A DNA stretch of 64,000 nucleotides from Hymenopus coronatus (Eukaryota > Arthropoda > Insecta > Mantodea > Hymenopodidae), in contig CM060895.1 in assembly GCA_030762935.1 (NCBI GenBank), positions 73,639,001 to 73,703,000 of the forward strand. Direction: 5' to 3'. Both the position numbers and the translations under genes were made by a program. Below, in pieces: positions 10,230-20,787 of this stretch; position 1 is the first letter of the stretch, and each line of letters opens with the position of its first letter. Below the pieces are notes generated by a model. That model was not told the DNA's origin and did not search any database. It saw only the letters and a list, made by a program, of their open reading frames with translations.

Positions 10230-10912
10230 TGGAAAGTCTGTAGCATGATGGACACACACAGTATTCGGTAGCTTGGGGAAAAACAGGAGCAAGTGCTAAA
10301 AATACAAAGAAGAAGAAGACTCTTTGCAAGCTGGTTGCAATCCCACCCACCCCTGCAATCTCCTTTGATCGAAGAAATAGAAGCTCGGCTTCACCCTCTT
10401 GCTACTTCATATTCCTCAGTCCTTTAGTTCCACTCTCTCCGTTTGGAGTTATTACATCATCCCGTCTTTAGCTGAACTTTCATGTCGTCACGTTCTACTT
10501 TGGGATGGCGGATATGCCATCTTTGAAAATTTATGACAGCATCTCCAGCCGTCATTCACTTTTCTTTGATCACTGCCAACTCTCCTTGTCGCCATGTTTC
10601 CCGTGAAGCAGTACGCATTCAGCGCTTCTGCGCAGATATTAAAAATGTCCTCTTACAAAAATTGGCAGGTTCACACAATTAATGCTTTCGACACTCATTG
10701 GTTGTACAGGGCGCACCATTCCCTTCTGATTTCAATTTTTTTGCAAATAAGTTAAATTAGTAGCCATAAATAAATTTGCTATCGATACTCTTTGTCTATT
10801 AGCTAATAGTTCCTGACATGAACGCAACCAGTCGGTTATTCAGCAAACAATTCTATCGACACCAACATATCCGACTCTGGAGTAACTCCTCTAGCCGCAG
10901 TTGTCAAAGTAT
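10230..10912. other. Unassigned mixed-composition stretch
   Basis: No shared repeat, no convincing exon. The GC content is slightly higher than in neighbouring Fam-1 DNA around 10300-10700. Confidence 0.4.
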
Positions 10913-11090
10913 GCATTCTCGATAGAGTAAACGAGGTTGCGAAACTTAATGTTTATTCAGGCTTACATACTACTTATATTTAGCTTACAAATAAATGTAA
11001 TCCATCTCGATAGATTAAACGAGATCGCAAAACTTTTAACATTTACTCGGTCTGATATATTTAGCCCGCAAATAAATATATTCTATCGCA
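10913..11090. repeat. Diverged tandem duplication, period about 90 bp
   Basis: CTCGATAGAGTAAACGAGGTTGCGAAACTT...TTTAGCTTACAAATAAATGTA is followed by a second version with CTCGATAGATTAAACGAGATCGCAAAACTT...TTTAGCCCGCAAATAAATATA. Identity is roughly 75% by eye. Confidence 0.75.
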
Positions 11091-11154
11091 ACCAAGTAGT
11101 ATACCCAGCTTTTTGGAGCTAGATTCATTTACACTGGAGGAGGAAGAGGAAAAA

Positions 11155-11680
11155 TCTGATGTGTTCCATTCACATGACTTTCTCTACACCTTTGTAACAA
11201 ATCATTGTTAAAAAGCTTATGCTTCTATTTACTTCATGCGAATCGAAAAAAAAAATTAGCAGAAATAGTCTTATTACTTGCTTCCTTGTAAGTAGAAGCG
11301 AAATAAGGGAGTATCAAAGGTTAAAGTGATAGTCAAAAGCTGATTGCTATGTGACTGAAGTTCCTTTGTTTATATGGGTGGAGTTGACAAATCCCTGTAT
11401 GAGAAAAGTAAGTTTTCAAAGCTGAAACCAAAAACAAGGAATATCTAAAACATGATCAACTCCACGAAAAAAAATTATATTATATAAATTGTGTGTTTGA
11501 ACGTGCTCTACATTTTTTGTATGGTAAGTTTTTGTCCATCTCTTACGGTTTAGCAGTAATGCAAAATTCCTTAAAGTTGATCCAGAATAGAGTAGTCTTC
11601 AGAGGCTATTCCCAGAAAATTCAAGATATACATTTTATTTGTGAGGTAAATATCTTTAATATACAATATTTTAATTATGT
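11155..11680 (+). repeat. Fam-1 copy, 3'-truncated
   Basis: Canonical start TCTGATGTGTTCC, then ATTCACATGACTTTCTCTACA, directly after GGAGGAGGAAGAGGAAAAA. Runs through CTTCAGAGGCTATTCCCAGA and stops near ACAATATTTTAATTATG. Confidence 0.85.
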
Positions 11681-11796
11681 TTCCCTATCTCGTGAACTAC
11701 CATATCTTCCATTTCCTTCTCTTATATGCTAACAAAGTGCACCATGCTTAGAAATTCTAGTTACTTAAAAGAGTATGCGCATCCATTCTAGTTACC

Positions 11797-11935
11797 TACT
11801 TTCTCTACATAGTACATGGTACGTAGGTAGAGAACGTATTGCACGCCATCCAACAAAAAATCGATGCCGAGATTTCTCACTAAATACGTATTAGGGTCCC
11901 CTGTATAAAAATGATAATAAAAAAAAAAAACATCT
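11797..11935 (-). repeat. Fam-1 terminal fragment with palindrome
   Basis: TACTTTCTCTACATAGTACATGG, GTAGAGAACGTATTGCACG, ATCGATGCCGAGATTT, AGGGTCCCCTGTAT, then an A run. This is the palindrome end of the family, in complement orientation. Confidence 0.75.
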
Positions 11936-12189
11936 GAAAATCCAGAGACGGAAGAAGCTTGCGCTATAATTCAAAACACATACAAGTAGTTGGCTCCAGA
12001 GGTCTTACTGCCTTGTTAAAAGCTTGGCGGAAGTCAATGGTACAAGGAAAGCTTGTAGAAGCCGGTCTTGTATATTGAATATACTCCAGAGCCCCCTACA
12101 TTTTTGAATACAATACCTTGTATTTTAACGAGTTACACATATCGAGGTATGTATATGGAGTTGTGCCCAGAAGCCATATTTTGTCCTTC

Positions 12190-12661
12190 ACCCATCTACA
12201 GGTAAATTGGAGCGCAGTTCCCTTTTTACCTCAGCTCACGCATTCTCAATAGGTTTCAAATCTGATGAACAGGGACGCCAGTCTACCGCTCTGGTACCCT
12301 GCCTCTCTGAAAACCAATTTGAAACATTTCGGGGTGTGTGGACAGAATAATTATCCTGTACAAATTCAACAATTTCACCAGGATATTCCACCCTCACAGA
12401 AGGAATCAGAATATCATTGAATATTACCGTGTGCTGTACACCGTACAGTGTATCATCAAGCTGCCACAGCATACCTAAACCGCCCCTTGATATCCAGCCC
12501 CAACACGATACAGATACGCGGCCATGATGAAATTGTGAAGCCAGGTATTTTGCATCATATCGGGACCCCTTTGGACGATAGACCACCTTTCCCTTAAGTG
12601 TGGAAAGACGTTCTAGACTTGACTCATTTTTTCGTTGTCCGCGGGTGTACATAGAGAAGGC
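12190..12661 (-). pseudogene. Tc1-like transposase fragment (catalytic C-terminal part)
   Basis: The minus-strand frame is open over about 140 codons. It shows the Tc1 layout: RVSVSCWGWISRGGLG (usual VMVWGCIS..G.G), then ILIPSVRVEYPGEI, the second catalytic motif FVQDNYSVHT, NWFSERQGT..VDW and the third motif SDLKPIENA with Glu retained. It continues past a stop as EVKRELRSN. The first ~20 residues of the open frame come from a Fam-1 fragment, so the N-terminal half, including both HTHs, is lost. No TIRs were found. Inactive, but the catalytic Asp and Glu of this part are intact. Confidence 0.8.
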
Positions 12662-12727
12662 TTTGCATTCCACGTAAACATTCGATACTGAGATTTCACC
12701 GAGATTTAAGGTCCCCTGAATTAAAGT
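12662..12727 (-). repeat. Fam-1 fragment
   Basis: ACATTCGATACTGAGATTTC and AAGGTCCCCTGAATTAAA match the region just inside the palindrome end. It lies between the Tc1 relic and the next Fam-1 copy, whose start sits in the T run after it. Confidence 0.7.
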
Positions 12728-12731
12728 CAAA

Positions 12732-12853
12732 TTTTTACTTTCTCTAGCATTTATGCGAGAAAGGATTGTATTTCATCCAAAAATTGGTAGCAAGATTTCA
12801 CCGAAAATACATGATTGAGAGCTCGCATCTTAAAACATCATTTTAGAAACATG

Positions 12854-12895
<42 letters not shown>

Positions 12896-13165
12896 TGTGT
12901 GTGCAGCATACCTCAAAAACGAAAAGTCAGTATCTTCCAAAGATTCGACATAAGCTTTTAAAGAAAACCCCTCACTCCCAACTACCCTTTACATGGAGCA
13001 TTTGTCAAAAAAAAAATATTTTCTCAAAAATGCCTCCAACGTTTTTGAATAAAATGTCATATGTTTATGATATTTTCGTGACAAACGAAGTATACATCTT
13101 GAACTTTCTAGGAATAGCCTCTGAAGACTTCATTCTGGATGACTTTCGTAAGGACTTTAGTGCAG
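12732..13165 (-). repeat. Fam-1 copy, truncated, with a long (GT)n
   Basis: Starts TTTTTACTTTCTCTAGCATTT (palindrome end) and runs through a (GT)n tract at about 12857-12904 to GAAGACTTCATTCTGGATGA. The other end is missing. Confidence 0.85.
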
Positions 13166-13744
13166 CTTATTTTCTACGAATAAAAGTGTCATTTCTATTT
13201 GTCTCATTTCATATTTCGTTCAGTTGCCTACTGAATGAACCATACTGCAGCGGTTCCAATGTATGCAGTTCTCTCAAGTTTCGAGTTACTTGGTAGTGGC
13301 AGAGCATGCGAATGGTTTTACACACCAGTGTACAATGCATATATAAAGTGTTCTTTCTTCTTCTTTTTTTCTCTCTCCCTATTCTGGCTTTGATAGTCAT
13401 GATTTACCTTGTAATTGTTTCAAATCAAATACGATTTATTAGCCGAAACAGCATTCAAAGTTTCAATCGTAACAAATTATTCGAAAGAAAAGAAGAAAAT
13501 ACACGTTTTTTTTTTATCATATATGCTGCCTGTTAGGGAGCAGATGATCAACATTTCTCGTATTTATTATAAGTTAAAGATTTTAGTGTGTCTTTTGGTA
13601 CCATTTTTCAGATAACTCGGTTCACTCGCACAGTGGAGAGAGACCGCGAGATGGGTTACCTTATATTTAACGACCATATATACCAAACATTCACATATAA
13701 TTTTAGTTTATTGTCCGGGGGAGGGAAAGCTTTTCTTGAAGTTT
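13166..13744. other. Unassigned AT-rich stretch
   Basis: Short overlapping incidental ORFs on both strands have no motif. Pyrimidine runs occur near 13350-13380. Confidence 0.4.
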
Positions 13745-13878
13745 TCGTGACGCACACTTGAGAGATTTTTTTTTAAAAAATATTTTTATGCATTTCCAGT
13801 AAAGCACCGATATCGAAAATGTTAGTGGAATGTAAATCTTATTTTGTCTACCATAAGTAGGAGCTAGAGAAAGTAAAA
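13745..13878 (+). repeat. Fam-1 3' fragment joined head to tail to the next copy
   Basis: The end GAGCTAGAGAAAGTAAAA runs directly into TCCGATGTGTTCC, the start of the next Fam-1 copy, with no spacer. Confidence 0.8.
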
Positions 13879-14955
13879 TCCGATGTGTTCCTGTTATAAC
13901 TTTCTCTAGCTTTTCCATATACAAACCACTATTACAAAACATTATTTTATCTACGCCATGCTAATTGAGAAAACATTAGCAGAATTAGTCTTATTACTTG
14001 CCTCCTTGTAAATAGAAGGTAAATAAGGGAATATACTAGCCTAAGCGACAATCAAATATTAAGCTCATCGCTATTTGAAACAATTGAGGTTCGCTTCGCT
14101 TCGCTCCCGTTTGAGAAAAGTTGGATAATTTAGAATTGAAGCCAATAACAAGAAATATCTCGAAAACGGTCAACTCTAGAAGAAAAACGATTAGGTATGA
14201 GATAAATTGTGTGTGTTAACGAAATCTACATTTTTTGTACTGCAAAGTTTTGTCCATATATTATGTTTCAACAGTAATGCAAAATTTTGCAAAACTCATC
14301 AGAATAAAGAGATCTTCAGAGGCTATTTCAGAAATTCAAAATACACGTTTAATGGTGATGTATATATCTTTTATATATGGTATTTTAATAAAAGTCGTGG
14401 GAGCTATTTTTGAAAAAAAAAATTCAAAAAGTTTTTCCATGAAAAGGGGATGTGTAGCATCCTTGGAAGATATCGCCCTCCGTGGTGTAATGGTTACCAT
14501 GCTTCATATGCTCAAGGTCGCGGGTTTAAACCCGGCGGACGACGATGGATTTTTTTGGGTGTAAAAATCATTAGCATGGCTTCCTTCGGAAGGGAAGTAA
14601 AGCCGTTGGTCCCGTGTCGTAGATTTACGGCACGTAAAGCAACCTCAAGCCTGATAGAGAGGCCTCTGAGCAAAATAAATCGGTATTTCACGCTGAGAAC
14701 CACAGTAGTTATGGAGCGTGCATAAATAATACGCCATTTATTTTTTTCTTGGAAGAAACTAAACTTGAATACCAAGCTTGGTATTTAACGGTCTTTTCGT
14801 TTTTAAGCTATGCTGCTCACGGACACAAATACACACGGACCTTTTTCTAAAATGTTTTTTGGACTCAGGAGGCCTCAAAACATATATTTCTGGTGAAATC
14901 CCGACATGGAATTTTTGGGTATACTATGTACATACTAACTAGAGAAAGTAAAAAA
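13879..14955 (+). repeat. Fam-1 copy interrupted by tSINE-A
   Basis: Starts TCCGATGTGTTCC and ends AACTAGAGAAAGTAAAAAATGG. A SINE sits inside the CCTTGGAAGATACT block. Without the SINE and its duplicated target the element is about 790 bp. Confidence 0.9.
14471..14747 (+). mobile_element. tSINE-A, best-preserved copy, with target-site duplication
   Basis: A tRNA-derived SINE of about 277 bp. The head CCCTCCGTGGTGTAATGGTT carries a pol III A box and GCGGGTTTAAACCCGGCGG a B box. It is followed by GATGGATTTTTTTGGGTGTA, CTTCCTTCGGAAGGGAAG, CGTGTCGTAGATTTACGG and CACGTAAAGCAACC, GGCCTCTGAGCAAAAT, and a 3' end with AGAACCACAG. CTTGGAAGA occurs directly on both sides (14462-14470 and 14748-14756), which fits a LINE-mediated target-site duplication inside Fam-1. 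The head was derived from a tRNA but is too diverged to be a functional tRNA. Confidence 0.9.
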
Positions 14956-14956
14956 T

Positions 14957-15504
14957 GGGTAACCCCGTTTCTTTTTGCTCACCTTTAATCCAATAGCCTT
15001 ATTTTGAATGCAAAATAAAAGCAATTTCATCCACTTCGGAGCGTTGACAAAACGGCCATTCATGAAATATGTGAGAGTTATTGTAAAGGCGGACAGGCAA
15101 GAATATAAATGATAATACATGTGTTAACGGCCTCCTCTCTCGTTTATCCAGAGCAAGATGTTCGTGACGGACTGCCTCTATCTCAGTTCTCCACTCTTTC
15201 CGAGTCGACATTAAAGAACAGCTGTTACAGACACTCCAGAGGCAGAAGACCTTGTTACAACTCCCGCTTCAACGGGCAAACTCATTTCACAAGTTAAATG
15301 GAGCAATTTATTAATCGTACCATGCACAGGAAAAGATACTAAACGCACACTTGTAAAAAACCTGTACTCTGCTGGCGCCCAAGAAAAACTGTTAGAAGAT
15401 ATCAAGGAGCTTTTATGTTTGTGATCCGAGGATAATGTGCAATAAAAGAAAGGCCATTTTATGTTTTAAAGAGCAATCTTTTAAGAGCAACGTAAAAAGT
15501 TAAA
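14957..15504. other. Unassigned stretch
   Basis: A plus-strand segment at about 15225-15420 translates to GKLISQVKWSNLLIVPCTGK without stops over roughly 65 codons. The opposite strand is also open, and no family is recognised. Confidence 0.35.
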
Positions 15505-16186
15505 ACCTGACATGTTCCATTCACATGGGTTTCTCTGCTTATTCTGCAAAACACTATTATAGTAAGGCTTATTCTTCTCTCTAGCTTATGATAATCAAGA
15601 TAAACATTTATCAGAAATGGTTTTATTACTTAGTTCCTTCTAAGAATCTGGGCAAAAGATATAATCAATCTTGGAAAAGCTGATCGCTACGTGATGGAAT
15701 TGAAATTCCTTTCTTTTTGTATCGACCAGGATGAAAAAAGTGAATGACGGCTTCCTATTTGAGGAAAATCCAAGTACTGAAAATTTTAAAAGCAATAACA
15801 AGGAATAACTCGAAATTGTTACCTCAACAAAATATAGACAAAATTATGTTTTACAAACTCTAAAGTGTTGTGTATCTCTTAAGGGCTACTATCAATTATG
15901 CAAAAGTCATCCAGAATGAAGAGAGGTCTTCAAAGGTTATTCCCATAAAATTCAAGATATAAATTTCACTTCTCATGAAAGCATCTTAAACATATGGTAT
16001 TTTAATCAAAATCGTTGGAGCCATTTTTGAGAATGTCGAAAATTCCAAAAAATCTTCCATGTAAAGATCATGAAAATCTTCGGTTCCCATCTTTGGAAGA
16101 TGCTGAACTTGAAGGCCAAGTTGGAATTTAACGAACTTTTCGTTTTTGAGGTATATTGTCCCCCTGCACACACATACAAACGGACC
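15505..16186 (+). repeat. Fam-1 copy, left part (split by two inserted Fam-1 copies)
   Basis: Starts ACCTGACATGTTCCATTCACATG and proceeds to CACATACAAACGGACC, where a minus-oriented Fam-1 copy begins. Its remaining 3' end is found at 17731-17850. Confidence 0.85.
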
Positions 16187-17055
16187 TTTTTACTTATGCA
16201 CTATGTACATAGTGTATAAAGAAAGTATTGCACTCCACCCAAAAATTCGATACCGAGATTTCACCGGAAATATATGTTTTAGGGTCCCCAATATCCAAAA
16301 AAAGCATTTTCAAAAAAGGTCCGTGTGTGTGTGTGTGTGTCCGTGTGTCTGTGAACACGATAACTCAAAAACGAAAAGTCGGTAAAATACCAAACTTGGT
16401 ATTTAAGTTTAGTATCTTCCAGGGATGCGACGAAGATTTTGAGAAAAATCCCCCCACCCCCAACTACCCTTTACATGGAACTTTATTCGAACATTTTGAT
16501 TTTCTCAAAAATGGCTCTAACGATTTTGATTAAAATTTCGGATATTAAAGATATTTATGTGACAAATAAAATATATATCTTGAATTTTCTGGGAATAGCC
16601 TCTGAGGAGTAGTTTATTCTGGATGAATTTTAATAAATTTTGAATAGCTGCTAAACCGTAAGAGATGGACAAAAACTTACTACACAAAAAATGTAGAGCA
16701 CATTAAAACAGACAATTTATGTTATATACATTTTTTTCGTGGAGTTCGTCGTTTTTGTGACATTCCTTATTTTTGGTATCTGCTATGAAAAACGTATACT
16801 TTTCTCATACAGGAACTTGTCAACTCCTATCCATATAAACAAAGGAACGTCATTGACATAGCAACCAGCTTTTGACTATCACTTTAACCTACGGTTGTCC
16901 CTTATTTCGCTTCTATTTACAAGGAAGCGACTAATAAGACTATTTCTGCTAATATTTTCTGATTAGCATCAAGTAAATAGAAGTATAAACTTTTTAAGAA
17001 TTATTTGTTGCAGGGATATGGAGAAAGTCATGTGAATGATACACATCAGATTTTT
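16187..17055 (-). repeat. Fam-1 full-length copy nested in another Fam-1
   Basis: A reference-quality copy of about 870 bp. It starts TTTTTACTTATGCACTATGT (palindrome end) and continues with AAAGAAAGTATTGCACTCCA, a (GT)n at about 16322-16340, and all internal blocks. It ends AGAAAGTCATGTGAATGATAC with ACACATCAGATTTTTTTT. No ORF survives. Confidence 0.9.
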
Positions 17056-17061
17056 TTTAAT

Positions 17062-17729
17062 GTTTTACTTTCTCTAGTACGTATGTACAACGTACATAGT
17101 AGATAGAGAATGTATTGTATTCCACCCAAACATTCAATACCGAGATTTCACCGGAAGATTTTCAAGCAAATCCCGCCATCCCAAATTACCCTTTAAATGG
17201 AAAAGTTTTCGAAATTTTTGATTTTCTTAAAAATAGCTCTTAACGATTTTGTTTAAAATACTGTATTTAATTTTTTATACGAAAAGTATATCTTGACTTG
17301 TCTACGAATAGCCTCTGAATACTTGTTCATTCTGAATGCATTTTGTTGAATTTTGATTTACTGGTAAGCGAAAGAGATAGATTAAAAACTACTACATAAT
17401 AAATGTAGTACTAATTAAAACAAACAATTTATATCGAATACATTTTTCGGTAGAGTTAACCGTTTCTGAGATATTTCTTATTACTCTTTTCAATTTTAAA
17501 CTTTTTAATTTCTATTGAATTTTAATTGTTTAACATAGCGATAGCGTTTACAAGATTTGACGATCGTTTTGGCCTAGTTTATTTCCCTTTTACTTATAAG
17601 GAAGCAAGTAATAAGACGATTTAAACTAATGTTTATGACGTAAACAGAGGAATAGTCTTTTGTAAGGAAAGAGATTGTCATGTTTAGAAACTAGAGAAAG
17701 TCATGTGAATGGAACATATTAGATTTTTT
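17062..17729 (-). repeat. Fam-1 copy with internal deletion, tandem to the previous one
   Basis: Starts TTTTACTTTCTCTAGTACG seven bases after the preceding copy ends. It lacks the GT-rich block (TTTCACCGGAAGATTTTCAAG joins two distant parts) and ends GAACATATTAGATTTTTT. Confidence 0.85.
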
Positions 17730-17730
17730 A

Positions 17731-17850
17731 TTCAGGGATCCTCAAAATATTTTCGGCGATATCTCCATATCAAATGTTGAGTGGGATGCAATACCAAATC
17801 TACATACTATGTAATGTTAAGTGTCTATTTGGTAGAGAAATTAAAAATGT
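17731..17850 (+). repeat. Fam-1 3' end, continuation of the copy at 15505
   Basis: ATTCAGGGATCCTCAAAATA, TTTCGGCGATATCTCCATAT and GGTAGAGAAATTAAAAATG resume the plus-oriented element where the nested copies interrupted it. Confidence 0.8.
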
Positions 17851-18208
17851 GACAGGATAACATTTTATGGTAGTAAGGAAGCTGGATCTATCTGCTTTTA
17901 AAAGGTCAAAGAACGAATTTAAACAAGATGCAAAACAGATCTATGGCTCCCAAAACAGGGGACATAAGCGACTTGTGGGGGGGGGGGTAGAAATAATTTT
18001 AATATTCACTGTTACAACAGGCAATGAAAATCTATAAAACGCAGGAAAAGACCTAGAAAATACACATTAACTATATTTTCATTTAAATTAAACATGGAGT
18101 ACTAGAATATTACAAGGTTAAGTCAAAATGTCTTATGTAATGCATTCATAGACTTCTAATAACAAGCACCTACTCTCCGTTGGAAAGGTAGAGTTCAGAC
18201 TGAAAATC
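17851..18208. other. Unassigned AT-rich stretch with a short poly-G
   Basis: Contains a G run near 17978. No gene or shared repeat recognised. Confidence 0.4.
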
Positions 18209-19116
18209 TGATGTGTTCCATTCACATAGCTCTCTCTAGCTGTTCCATATACACACTAATCTCACAAAATATTATTCTTTTATCTACGACATGCTAATCG
18301 AAATAAATATAACTAATTAGTAGACTTGGTCTTGTTACTTGCTTCCTTGTAAGTAAAAGGGAAATACATTAGACTAAAGCAATAGTAAATTCTTTTAAAA
18401 GTTGGTCGCCACGCGAAACAATTGAGGTTCGGTTCGCTTTGAATGGTCCCGTTTGAGAAAAGTTCAACTTGAAACTAATAACAAGAAATATCTCGGAAAC
18501 GGTCAATTAAATTAGGTAGTTTACAATTGAAAACAACAAGGAGTATCCCGAAAACTGCCAACTCTACAAGAAAAACTTATATGACATGCATTACGTGTTT
18601 TAACGATATCTACATTTATCTACATTGTTGATGAAGTGTTTGGCTCTCTTTTTAACCGTTATGCAAAATTGTGCAAAATTCATCCAGAATAACGAGCTCT
18701 TCAGAGGTTATTCCCAGAAAATTCAAAATATACGTTTTATTTGTGATGTAAAAATCTTTAATATCAAGCATTTTAATCAAAATCATTAGAGCTATTTTTG
18801 AGAAAAACATAATTTTCAAACATCTTTCCATGTAAAGGATAGTTTATGGTGGGGGGATTTTCTTGAAAATTTTCGTGTAACATCCTTGGAAGATACTAAG
18901 CATAAACGCCAAGTTTGGCATTTACAGGTCTTTTCGTTTTTGAGCTGACACACGGACACACATACACGGACCTTTTTCTAAAAAACGCTTTCTTCACTCA
19001 TAGGACCTCAAAACATATATTTCTGGTGAAATGTCGACATCGAATTGTTGGGTGGAATACCATACCTTCTTTAGTTATGTACATTGTATATAGGTATGTG
19101 CTAGAGAAGGTAAAAT
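18209..19116 (+). repeat. Fam-1 longest complete copy
   Basis: About 908 bp. Starts TCTGATGTGTTCC then ATTCACATAGC, ends GCTAGAGAAGGTAAAATT. An internal partial duplication (two versions of ACAAG-AATATCTCG/GAGTATCCCG...GGTCAA/GCCAAC near 18480-18560) explains the extra length. The flanks GACTGAAAA and TTCACGGATC show no target-site duplication. Confidence 0.9.
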
Positions 19117-19159
19117 TTCACGGATCTCCTGATCTCCGTCTAATTGTTCTAATAACATA

Positions 19160-19345
19160 GCTACCACGGCAACATACTGATACAGCATTAAATTCCCCAA
19201 TTGGCTCGCGTTTTCCCACACAAGGAGATCTCAATCGTTGTGAAATAATTGTTTTTCGACATTGGACGTTGTGTAGGACGAGTTGGAAAAGTAGAGTCAG
19301 GTTGAAAAATCCAATGCCCTGATTTAAACCACGGATCAGTTAGAC
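19160..19345. repeat. tRNA-armed foldback fragment
   Basis: Contains the shared middle TTAAATTCCCCAATTGGCTC and GAGATCTCAATC, then a complement tail (GTTGTGTAGGACGAGTTGG, CAGGTTGAAAAATCCAATGC) and part of the complement of the tRNA-like head (TGATTTAAACCACGG). Confidence 0.6.
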
Positions 19346-19563
19346 TGAAATTACGTTTTCAACTTTTGTCCTATCATCGGCCATTGAGAAAATACAATTA
19401 TTTCACGTACTTTCCGGTTTGAATCTTTTGAAACAGTGAAAAGGGTTAAGGTAGGAAATAGGGTTTTCCAACCATGTCAGTTACGTTGTCGGCACTTTAT
19501 GACAACCTCTGGTTCATCCACATCTCCCCCTTGAAAAGACTGACCAAAATATTCATTCGTTAT

Positions 19564-20600
19564 ACAGGATGTACGACCTAAATGTTTGACATTACAAACT
19601 TTTATAGCTTCAATTATATCAGATCCAGATATAAAAAATTCTCCACTCTGTTGGATGGTCCTTACTACTAATGTGACGTTTTCTCACATGCTTCTCGAGT
19701 TCTTTCAGTTGTTCTCTACACAATTTAAATCCGGCGATTGAGGCGGTGTCTTCAAAGTGGGAGGAGTATTGTACAATTCAATGCCTTACGATTTTAGTAG
19801 TATGCTTTGCATCATGGTCCTGATGGAAGTAGATAATAATTGTTTCCTAATCCCAGCCTTTCAGCACTTTTCGAAAGATTGTTTTCAAGGATCCTCTTGC
19901 ATTCAAACTTGTCCAGGATCCTTCTATGAAAACAGTCTTCGAAAGTCAGATGAAATCATACCAACACACTACTGCCTCCATGTTTCATTCTAGCTAACAT
20001 GTTCTCAAGTCCATTCAGTATTTAAAAGCCTCCACACTGTATAAACAGAATTTGCTCTTCTCCGATTAGAGGTTTTGATTGGTGAAATTAAGCTCAATTG
20101 ATCTCGGGGTTCATAGATTAAAATTACTCGACATTCGTCTTCTCAGGATAAGGGAAAAAACCGAAAAAAGAACCTCATCCGGGTAACTCACCCTGAGTGA
20201 GATTCAAAACCACGATCTTTTGAATGTGAGGCAGACACCTATTCCCATTAACTGTTCTTGTGCCAACATTAGTGGAAGAATATTGCCTCTAACCTCAAAT
20301 GCAATCATTCTTGTATTCTGAAGTCAGCATATTATGCGCCTATTCTCTCTGTTGGTGAGTTTAGAAGAAGCGCCGTTTCTACGTTTATTTTGACACTATT
20401 TGAGTGTTTGAAGCAGAACACAGTAGTTTTACTTCTGTTGAATGCACTGGCAATTTCAAAGAGCTATTTGTTTTATTTTTACATATTTATTACAATATTT
20501 CTCTCTTCCACCGTAGTTCCTTTTGTTTGTGAACATTACGAAAATGCAACTTCGAGCGATTGCTTCAAGCACAGTGCAAACACAACAGCATTGTGATGGG
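19564..20600 (-). pseudogene. Tc1-like element relic, interrupted by a SINE
   Basis: Minus-strand Tc1 transposase in pieces. The N-terminal HTH region near 20600-20290 contains, after frame correction, an FNRSKTTVFC-like recognition helix. The C-terminal half, 20015-19640, gives MKHGGSSVLV, ILENNLSKSAERLGLGNN, the catalytic motif QDHDAKHTTKIVRH and KTPPQSPDLNCVENN with Glu retained. Stops and frameshifts occur throughout. The left end has ATACAGGATGTACGACC, a plausible terminal repeat at a TA. A SINE at 20080-20290 separates the two halves. The family normally encodes about 340 residues, so most of the gene is represented but dead. Confidence 0.8.
20080..20290 (-). mobile_element. tSINE-C copy inside the Tc1 relic
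   Basis: On the minus strand: a tRNA-like head with TGCCTCACATTCAAAAGATC and a degraded B box TTTTGAATCTCAC, then CGGATGAGG, a TTTTTTC...GGTTTTTTCCC stretch, CCTGAGAAGACGAATGTCGA and GACCCCGAG/GATCAATTGAGC parts. It matches the opposite-oriented copy at 41450-41665 over its length. Confidence 0.8.
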
Positions 20601-20612
20601 GGGGGGGGGGGT
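20596..20612 (+). repeat. Poly-G run
   Basis: About 14 consecutive G. Similar runs occur at 17978, 36483 and 50507. Confidence 0.9.
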
Positions 20613-20787
20613 GAATAAATGATGTATTTAAACATGATTCTCTCTACTTGTTTGGGTACGCTTGAAAGTTTATGTCGTCCAACAAGTGGGGTAGCAAGAT
20701 AAATACAGAAATATAATATTTTATACAGGATGTTTCAGGACCTCTGCGACAAACTCTGAGGAACGATAGATCTCGCAGAGGAGAACA

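Noticed and set aside
12661..12730. N-terminal 20 residues of the 164-codon ORF as transposase
   Set aside because: That part is Fam-1 DNA read in frame. Only the downstream portion matches Tc1 transposase.
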